Positions 58,476 to 64,000 of a stretch of 64,000 nt of DNA are shown here, piece by piece. The notes below the pieces were generated by a model. The model searched no databases. It saw only the letters and a program-made list of their open reading frames with translations, and was not told the origin of the DNA. A program made the position numbers and the translations under genes. Origin of the DNA: Streptacidiphilus albus JL83 (GTDB lineage: Bacteria; Actinomycetota; Actinomycetes; Streptomycetales; Streptomycetaceae). The stretch spans positions 7,760,017 to 7,824,016 of the forward strand of contig NZ_JQML01000001.1 in the NCBI RefSeq assembly GCF_000744705.1, in the 5' to 3' direction. Each line of letters opens with the position of its first letter. Position 1 is the first letter of the stretch.

Positions 58476-59239
58476 ACACTTCCTTCCACGCCCTGCACCA
58501 CGGCGACCTGCCTCTCCTGCTGCCCAACGCCTGGGACTTCGCGTCCGGCGCCGCGCTGGCCGCCGCCGGGTTCGCCGCCATCGGCACGACCAGCCTGGGC
58601 GTGGCTGCGGCCAACGGGCTGCCCGACGCTGCGGGGCTGGCCCGGGACGAGACCGTCGCGCTGGCGCGCAGGCTGGTCCGGCTGCCGTGTCCGGTGACGG
58701 TCGACATCGAGGCGGGCTTCAGCGCGGACCCGGAGGAAGTGGGCGACCTGGTAGCGGAGTTGGCCGAAGTCGGGATCGCCGGGGTCAATCTGGAGGACGG
58801 GCGCGGCGACCACCTCGCCGACCCCGGGGCCCAGGCGGCGCTGGTCCGGGCGGTGAAGCGCCGTGCACCCGAGGTCTTCCTCAACGCCCGTACCGACACC
58901 TACTGGCTGGACGTCGACGCCTCGGTCCCGGCGACCCTGGAGCGGCTGCGGCGGTATGTGGACGCGGGCGCCGACGGGGTCTTCGTGCCGGGCCTCGCCG
59001 GGGAGCAGGACATCCGCGCGGTGACCGCCGCGGTGCCGGTGCCGGTCAACCTGCTGCACCGGCCCGGGCTCGGGCTCGACCGGCTGGCCGAGCTGGGCGT
59101 GCGGCGGGTCAGCACCGGCTCCCTGCTCTTCCGGGCTGCCCTCCAGGCCACGGTCACCACCGCGGTCGCGGTCCGGGAGGGCGGGCCGCTGCCCGCCGGC
59201 ATCCCTGGCTATGCCGAGGTCGACGCGCTCAGCCGGTAG
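58472..59239 (+). CDS. Isocitrate lyase / PEP mutase superfamily enzyme
   Basis: A 255-aa TIM-barrel enzyme: LLLPNAWDFASGAALAAAGF, PVTVDIEAGFSADPEEVGDL, IAGVNLEDGRGDHLADP, VFLNARTDTYWLDVD, and ADGVFVPGLAGEQDIRAVTA. The metal-binding and phosphate/carboxylate motifs are intact. The KKCGH loop of true isocitrate lyases is absent, so it belongs with the PEP mutase/2-methylisocitrate-lyase-like group that makes or breaks C-C or P-C bonds next to a carboxylate. GTGA overlap with the P450-like gene shows translational coupling. The product is unknown. Confidence 0.9.
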   Translation: MNTSFHALHHGDLPLLLPNAWDFASGAALAAAGFAAIGTTSLGVAAANGLPDAAGLARDETVALARRLVRLPCPVTVDIEAGFSADPEEVGDLVAELAEVGIAGVNLEDGRGDHLADPGAQAALVRAVKRRAPEVFLNARTDTYWLDVDASVPATLERLRRYVDAGADGVFVPGLAGEQDIRAVTAAVPVPVNLLHRPGLGLDRLAELGVRRVSTGSLLFRAALQATVTTAVAVREGGPLPAGIPGYAEVDALSR

Positions 59240-59242
59240 GTC

Positions 59243-59289
59243 GCGTCCGGCGGCGGTGCGGCGTCCTCCGCCGCGCCGCCGCCGGACGC
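59243..59289. terminator. Very strong bidirectional hairpin between convergent genes
   Basis: Arms 59243-59263 and 59269-59289 pair over 21 positions with one mismatch-type G/T, around a 5-nt loop. It lies between the PEP-mutase-family gene (stop 59239) and the sugar-binding protein gene (stop 59304). Confidence 0.85.
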
Positions 59290-59303
59290 CCCCCCGGCCC
59301 CGG

Positions 59304-60662
59304 CTACTGCCCGGTGGTGAAGCCCTGCTGGCCGGCGTACTTCAGCGACGCGGTCTGCCAGGCCTGCAGCCCGCTGCTGAGCGTGGTCGAGGAGACGTAC
59401 GCCTTGCCGACGGTGTCGTTGAAGATCGAGTTGGCGTAGGCCTGGAAGGGCAGGTACTGCCAGCCGGGGAGGACGTCCTGGGCGGACTGGGCGAAGATCT
59501 TGTTCGCCTGCTGGCCGCCGAAGTACGGGAACGCGGTGTCGAGGAAGGCGGGCGAGTTCAGGTCGGCGCTGGTGGCCGGGAAGGCGCCGCCCTTGATCCG
59601 GTCCTGGACACCGGGACCGGCGTTCGCGAACTGGATGAAGGCGTAGGCCAGGTCCTGGTCGTGGCTCGACTTCATCATCGCCAGCGAGCTGCCGCCGTTC
59701 TCGGCGCCGGCCGTCCCGCCCTGCTGCCACTGCGGCAGCGGCGCGACCCGCCAGTCACCGGACGCGGCCGGCGCTCCGGTGACGAAGTTGGCGGGCATCC
59801 AGGCGCCGGTCGCCAGGGTGGCGATGCTGCCGTCGGCCAGGCCCTTGTACCACTGGTCGCTCCAGGAGGTGATCGGCGCGACCAGGTGGCCGGAGATCAA
59901 CTGCTGCCAGGTGCTCGCGAATTCGGTGCTGCCGGCGTCGCCGAAGTTGACCGAGACCTTGGTGCCGTTCACCGTGTACGGGTGCCCGCCGGCCTGCCAG
60001 ATCATGCTGGTGGTGAAGCCGGCGTCGCCGGTGTCGTTGGTGATGTAGTCCGCAGGGTTCGCCCGGTGGAGCTTCTGGGCGTCCGCGACGTACTGCTGCC
60101 AGGTGGTGGGCACGGTCAGGCCGTACTCGTCGAAGACCTTCTTGTTGTAGAACAGCGCCATCGGCCCGGAGTCCATCGGCAGCGCGAAGACGCCGCCGTT
60201 GATGTCGACCGAGCTCCAGGGACCGGGGGTGAAGGTCTTCGAGAGGTCCTTGGCGCCGAAGCCGGACAGGTCCTGGAGCGACTTGCCGAGCGCGAACTGC
60301 CCGAGGGCGTAGTACTCGATCTGGGCGACGTCCGGGGCGCCCGAGCCGGCCTCGACCGCGTTCTGCAGCGCGGTGTACTGGTCGTTCCCGGTGCCCGCGT
60401 TCACCAGCTTGACGGTGACCTTGGGGTACTTGGCCTCGAAGTCGGCCACGACCTGCTTGAGGGTGGGCTCCCAGGCCCAGACGGTGATGGTGCCGCCCTT
60501 CTGCAGCGCGGCCTGCACGGCGGCGGCGGACGTGCCGGACCCGCCCGAGCCCGATCCGCCGGAGCCGGAGCCGGAGGAGGAGGAACTACAGGCCGTCAGG
60601 CTCAGTGCCGCTGCGCACAGCAGCCCGATGCCTCTGACGGCGTGGCGCGTGGTGCTTCTCAT
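59304..60662 (-). CDS. ABC sugar-transport extracellular binding lipoprotein
   Basis: A 452-aa family 1 solute-binding protein. A lipoprotein signal (GIGLLCAAALSLTAC) is followed by a Ser/Gly-rich tether and the domain ITVWAWEPTLKQVVADFEAK, VAQIEYYALGQFALGKSLQD, FALPMDSGPMALFYNKKVFD, TLATGAWMPANF. It captures an oligosaccharide at the cell surface for the two permeases downstream. No ATPase is in the operon, as usual for Streptomyces sugar importers that share MsiK. ATG 60662 is chosen since it begins the signal peptide. Confidence 0.93.
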   Translation of the reverse strand: MRSTTRHAVRGIGLLCAAALSLTACSSSSSGSGSGGSGSGGSGTSAAAVQAALQKGGTITVWAWEPTLKQVVADFEAKYPKVTVKLVNAGTGNDQYTALQNAVEAGSGAPDVAQIEYYALGQFALGKSLQDLSGFGAKDLSKTFTPGPWSSVDINGGVFALPMDSGPMALFYNKKVFDEYGLTVPTTWQQYVADAQKLHRANPADYITNDTGDAGFTTSMIWQAGGHPYTVNGTKVSVNFGDAGSTEFASTWQQLISGHLVAPITSWSDQWYKGLADGSIATLATGAWMPANFVTGAPAASGDWRVAPLPQWQQGGTAGAENGGSSLAMMKSSHDQDLAYAFIQFANAGPGVQDRIKGGAFPATSADLNSPAFLDTAFPYFGGQQANKIFAQSAQDVLPGWQYLPFQAYANSIFNDTVGKAYVSSTTLSSGLQAWQTASLKYAGQQGFTTGQ

Positions 60663-60834
60663 CGTGATCACTCCGAGGTCGGTCGAGGGAGGTGGAGGGA
60701 GGTGGCGGGAAGGGTGAAGGACGGTGAAGGTGCCGGGGGCGAGCAGGGGGGAGCTGCCCTGCGGCGGCGTGCACTGCCGCAGGGAGGTGCTGGGGAAGCG
60801 GTCGGCCGGGGTGCCGACGGTCACTCCTCGGGGG

Positions 60835-61767
60835 TCACTCCTTGACGCTGCCTGCCGACAGCCCCGACTGCCAGAAGCGCTGGAGCAGCAGGAAGGCGGC
60901 GACCAGCGGGACGATGGTCAGCAGGGAGCCGGTGATCACCAGGTTGAAGACGGGCTGTCCGCCCGCGGTCGACGCCTGGGCGTTCCAGGCGTTGAGGCCC
61001 AGGGTGAGCGGGTACCAGTCCGGGTCCTTGATCATGATCAGTGGCAGGAAGTAGTTGTTCCAGGTCGCGACCACGGTGAACAGCAGCACCGTGACGATGC
61101 CGGGCGCCAGCAGCGGCAGCGCGATCCGGAAGAAGGTGCGCAGCTCGCCCGATCCGTCCACCCGGGCCGCCTCCAGCAGCTCCTTCGGGACCGCCTCGGA
61201 GGCGAAGACCCACATCAGGTAGAGGCCGAAGGGCGAGACCAGCGAGGGGATGATCACTGCCCAGGGGGTGTTGGTGAGCCCCATCTGACTGAACATCAGG
61301 AAGGTCGGGACCGCCAGCGCGGTGCCCGGCACGGCCACGGCTCCGATCACGACGGCGAAGACGGACCGCTTGCCGCGGAAGTCGAACTTCGCCAGCCCGT
61401 AGCCGGCCAGCACCGCCAGCAGGGTCGCGCCGCCCGCGCCGAGGACCACGTACAGCAGGGTGTTGAGCAGCCACCGCAGGAAGATGTGGTGGTCGTAGCT
61501 CAGGGTCTGGCCGATGTTGTCCCACAGTGCGAACCGGCCGCTGAACCACAGGCCGGGCGAGCCGAGCAGATCGGCCTGGGTCTTGGTGGCGCTGATGACC
61601 AGCCAGGCCAGCGGCACCAGGGTGTAGAGGACGACCAGGCAGGAGAGCACGGTCAGGGCGGGGCTCCGGCGGGGCCGGTCCGCGGAGTGGCCGCGCCGTG
61701 GGGTGCGGAGGGCGGCCGGGCGGGGCCGGACCGGCCGGGGAGCGGCGGGGGCGGGTGCAGTGGACAT
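60835..61767 (-). CDS. Sugar ABC transporter permease (MalG-type)
   Basis: A 310-aa integral membrane protein with six transmembrane helices. The ATPase-contact EAA loop is VPKELLEAARVDGSGELRTFFRIALPLLAP-type (positions about 61120-61200 on the minus strand). The N-terminus is Pro/Arg-rich and cytoplasmic. It starts 3 bp after the stop of the other permease, so the two are coupled, and ends 170 bp before the binding-protein gene. Confidence 0.94.
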   Translation of the reverse strand: MSTAPAPAAPRPVRPRPAALRTPRRGHSADRPRRSPALTVLSCLVVLYTLVPLAWLVISATKTQADLLGSPGLWFSGRFALWDNIGQTLSYDHHIFLRWLLNTLLYVVLGAGGATLLAVLAGYGLAKFDFRGKRSVFAVVIGAVAVPGTALAVPTFLMFSQMGLTNTPWAVIIPSLVSPFGLYLMWVFASEAVPKELLEAARVDGSGELRTFFRIALPLLAPGIVTVLLFTVVATWNNYFLPLIMIKDPDWYPLTLGLNAWNAQASTAGGQPVFNLVITGSLLTIVPLVAAFLLLQRFWQSGLSAGSVKE

Positions 61768-61770
61768 CGC

Positions 61771-62697
61771 TCACGCCTCCTTTCGCATGCCGCGCAGCTG
61801 GAAGACGTAGGCGATGACCATGGTCAGCAGCCCGGTGATGATCGCGACCGTGGCGGCGTAGTTGTGCTGCTGGCCGGAGAAGGACAGCGAGTAGGTGTAC
61901 AGGTTCGGGGTGAAGTAGGTGCTGATGGCGTTGGGGGCCAGGCTCTTGAGGATGCTCGGCTCGTTGAACAGCTGGAAGCTGCCGATGATCGAGAAGATGG
62001 TGGCGATGACCAGGGCGCCGCGGATGGCGGGCAGCTTGATCGCGGTGACGATGCGCCACTGCCCGGCGCCGTCGATCGACGCCGCCTCGTACAGCGCGTG
62101 CGGGACGACGCGCAGCGCCGCGTAGAAGATGAGCATGTTGTAGCCCATGAACTCCCAGGTCACGATGTTGCCGATGCTGGCGAGGACCAGGTGCGGGGAG
62201 AGCGGGTCCGGCAGGGTGACGCCGAAGGCGTGGTTCAGGTCGGCGACCAGCCCGAACTGCGAGCCGTACATGAAGCCCCACATCAGGGAGGCGACCACGG
62301 CCGGCACGGCGTAGGGCAGGAAGACGGTGATCCGGAAGAAGTTCATCCCGTAGAGCCGGCCGCTGTCCAGGGCGAGCGCCACCAGCAGTGCGATGCCCAG
62401 CATGATCGGCACCTGGACCGCCAGGAACAGCGTGACCCGGCCCAGCGCCGCCCAGAACTGCGGGTCGTCCATGGCCTGTTGGTAGTTGGCGAGGCCGACG
62501 AAGCTGTCGCCGCCGATCAGGCGGTCCTGGAACAGGCTGAGGTAGACCGAGTAGCCGATCGGGGCGAGGAAGACCAGGGCGAAGACCGCCAGGAACGGTC
62601 CGGTGAACCCCCAGCCGATCCAGCCGCGCGCCCAGCCCCGGCGCCGGCTGGGCCGGGCGGCACGACCTGGGGGTGCGGGTGTTGCGGAGACCGTCAT
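61771..62697 (-). CDS. Sugar ABC transporter permease (MalF-type)
   Basis: A 308-aa protein with six transmembrane helices and the EAA loop VPHALYEAASIDGAGQWRIV. First gene of the importer operon, divergent from the LacI regulator gene across 228 bp containing the palindromic operator. Forms the heteromeric membrane channel with the MalG-type partner. Confidence 0.94.
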   Translation of the reverse strand: MTVSATPAPPGRAARPSRRRGWARGWIGWGFTGPFLAVFALVFLAPIGYSVYLSLFQDRLIGGDSFVGLANYQQAMDDPQFWAALGRVTLFLAVQVPIMLGIALLVALALDSGRLYGMNFFRITVFLPYAVPAVVASLMWGFMYGSQFGLVADLNHAFGVTLPDPLSPHLVLASIGNIVTWEFMGYNMLIFYAALRVVPHALYEAASIDGAGQWRIVTAIKLPAIRGALVIATIFSIIGSFQLFNEPSILKSLAPNAISTYFTPNLYTYSLSFSGQQHNYAATVAIITGLLTMVIAYVFQLRGMRKEA

Positions 62698-62802
62698 AGC
62701 CTTCCTTCATCTTCGGACGTCCGACGAGATGGCAGTGCTCGAAGCCGCGAGGTGGTGCGGATGGTTGCGCGAAACTGCCCGGGTCGGTGATCGGGGAGCA
62801 TG

Positions 62803-62820
62803 GATGTTTACGTAAACATC
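62803..62820. promoter_or_regulatory. Perfect 18-bp LacI-type operator
   Basis: GATGTTTACGTAAACATC is a perfect palindrome with a central CG, in the divergent promoter between the importer and its LacI regulator. A second, weaker site GATGCTTACATC follows at 62830-62841. Confidence 0.85.
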
Positions 62821-62925
62821 GCGTAACCTGATGCTTACATCGACCCCTGAGGGGCGTCAAGGGCCTCGTCTGCATCAAACTGCTTTCGTGACCCGGGTGA
62901 ACCGGCCGAACAAGAGAGGGACAGC

Positions 62926-63996
62926 GTGAAGGAAGCAGCCTCAGAGGGGTCCGACTCCGCGAGTTCCGGCGCTCCGGTCCGGTCCCCGCGTCGGCGGCCG
63001 GGGGCCTCGATGGCGGATGTGGCGCGCCGCGCGGGCGTCTCGTCCCAGACCGTCTCCCGGGTCTCGAACGGACACACCGGGGTGGTCGAGGAGACCAGGC
63101 AACGGGTGCTGACGGCGATGCAGGAACTGGGCTACCGGCCCAACAGCGCCGCCCGCGCCCTCAAGCACGGCGAGTTCCGCACCCTCGGCGTCATCCTGTT
63201 CACCCTGTCTACCACCGGCAACGTCCGCACCCTGGAGGCCATCGCCGACTCCGCCGCCAGGGAGGGCTACGCGATCACCCTGCTGCCGGTGGCCATGCCG
63301 ACCCGGGACGGTGTGCACGGCGCCTTCACCCGGCTCGGCGAGCTGGCGGTGGACGGCATCATCGTCATCATGGAGGTCCACCTCCTCGACTCGTCCACCA
63401 TCTCGCTGCCGCCGCACGTCCAGGTCGTGGTCGTCGACTCCGACGCCGGCGCCCGCTACAGCGTCGTCGACGCCGACCAGCGGGGCGGCGCACAGGCGGC
63501 GGTGCGGCACCTGCTCGACCTCGGCCACCGCACCGTCTGGCACCTCGCCGGACCGGCGGACTCGTTCGCGGCGCAGCGCCGGACCGACGCCTGGCGGGAC
63601 GTGCTGGAGCAGGCCGACCGCTCCGTCCCCGAGCTGCTGCACGGCGACTGGTCCGCCGAATCCGGCTACCGGGCCGGACAGTCGCTGCCGGAGGAGTGCA
63701 CCGCGATCTTCGCCGCCAACGACCAGATGGCACTGGGCCTGCTCCGCGCGCTGAACGAGCGCGGCCGACGGGTCCCCGAGGACGTCAGTGTCGTGGGCTT
63801 CGACGACATAGCGGAGGCCGCCTCCTTCATCCCGCCGCTGACCACGGTGCACCAGGACTTCGCCGAGGTCGGCCGACGGTGCGTCGACGGGGTGCTGCGC
63901 CAGATCCGCAACAACGCCACCGAGTACGGCGTCACGCTGGTGCCGACCCGGCTCGTCGTCCGGGACAGCACGGCGCCGCCGCCCGTCGGCCGTTGA
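62926..63996 (+). CDS. LacI-family repressor of the sugar importer
   Basis: A 356-aa LacI repressor. An acidic N-terminal extension of about 28 residues is followed by the HTH/hinge (SMADVARRAGVSSQTVSRVS, ELGYRPNSAARALKHGEF) and the effector domain (TLGVILFTLSTTGNVRTLEA, IFAANDQMALGLLRALNERG, VSVVGFDDIAEAASFIPPLT). Divergent from the importer genes, with an 18-bp perfect palindrome in the shared gap. ATG 63010, just before the HTH, is an alternative start if the extension is not translated. Confidence 0.94.
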   Translation: MKEAASEGSDSASSGAPVRSPRRRPGASMADVARRAGVSSQTVSRVSNGHTGVVEETRQRVLTAMQELGYRPNSAARALKHGEFRTLGVILFTLSTTGNVRTLEAIADSAAREGYAITLLPVAMPTRDGVHGAFTRLGELAVDGIIVIMEVHLLDSSTISLPPHVQVVVVDSDAGARYSVVDADQRGGAQAAVRHLLDLGHRTVWHLAGPADSFAAQRRTDAWRDVLEQADRSVPELLHGDWSAESGYRAGQSLPEECTAIFAANDQMALGLLRALNERGRRVPEDVSVVGFDDIAEAASFIPPLTTVHQDFAEVGRRCVDGVLRQIRNNATEYGVTLVPTRLVVRDSTAPPPVGR

Positions 63997-64000
63997 CCGC

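Overview
The window is high-GC, third-position-GC-biased DNA of a filamentous actinomycete, almost certainly Streptomycetaceae (Streptomyces, Kitasatospora or Streptacidiphilus; the genus cannot be fixed from this sequence). Supporting hallmarks are a conservon-type cvn operon, an XRE/DUF5753 regulator with DUF397 partners, GTG starts and ATGA start/stop overlaps, many secreted proteins with lectin domains, LacI-controlled sugar genes and an iron box. No rRNA or tRNA gene, CRISPR array or phage integrase was seen.

Layout. 1-5464: a translationally coupled operon of a broken iron-dependent redox enzyme (start outside the window), a 67-residue small protein of aroma-sacti type, a cyclase/ATPase/TPR regulator of 1075 residues, a cytoplasmic subtilase and a GAF protein. 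This is the best candidate for an undescribed system. 5593-9240: a HIT-like protein, a membrane protein with two Rossmann domains and a serine hydrolase. 9290-12754: a decaying sugar locus with a truncated beta-helix protein, a 2-hydroxyacid dehydrogenase, a DeoR/LacI hybrid regulator whose frame runs through the remnant of a DUF2264 gene, and candidate operators. 12992-23462: secreted and membrane proteins, including a subtilase-like protease with a sedolisin-type active site, a CopD-like protein behind an iron box, two metallophosphoesterases, a CdtB-like nuclease fused to a lectin domain, and an ankyrin protein.

23537-34467 is an accessory stretch of less regular composition. It holds a PhzF-like protein, a gene-poor 0.7 kb, a complete IS701-family element with 24-bp terminal repeats, DUF4419 and DUF1963 proteins, the XRE regulator fused to a DUF397 domain followed by a free-standing near-identical DUF397 copy, a methyltransferase, a helical-repeat protein and a dead lipoprotein gene. 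34585-44830: an HD protein, then a LacI regulator with two matching operators facing a DUF5107/TPR protein and two tandem secreted lectin-bearing paralogues of unknown catalytic type, closed by a strong terminator, then galE.

44836-57777: an ABC exporter, a DJ-1/PfpI protein, a LuxR fragment, an acetyltransferase, the cvn operon (kinase-like, roadblock, DUF742, GTPase, GAF), an unusual acyl-CoA dehydrogenase, a methionine aminopeptidase divergent from a small apparently leaderless XRE gene across a palindrome, a PadR/membrane-protein pair and a rhomboid-like protein. 57858-63996: a half-length P450-like protein coupled to a PEP-mutase-family enzyme, then a sugar ABC importer (binding protein and two permeases, no ATPase) divergent from its LacI regulator across an 18-bp perfect palindrome.
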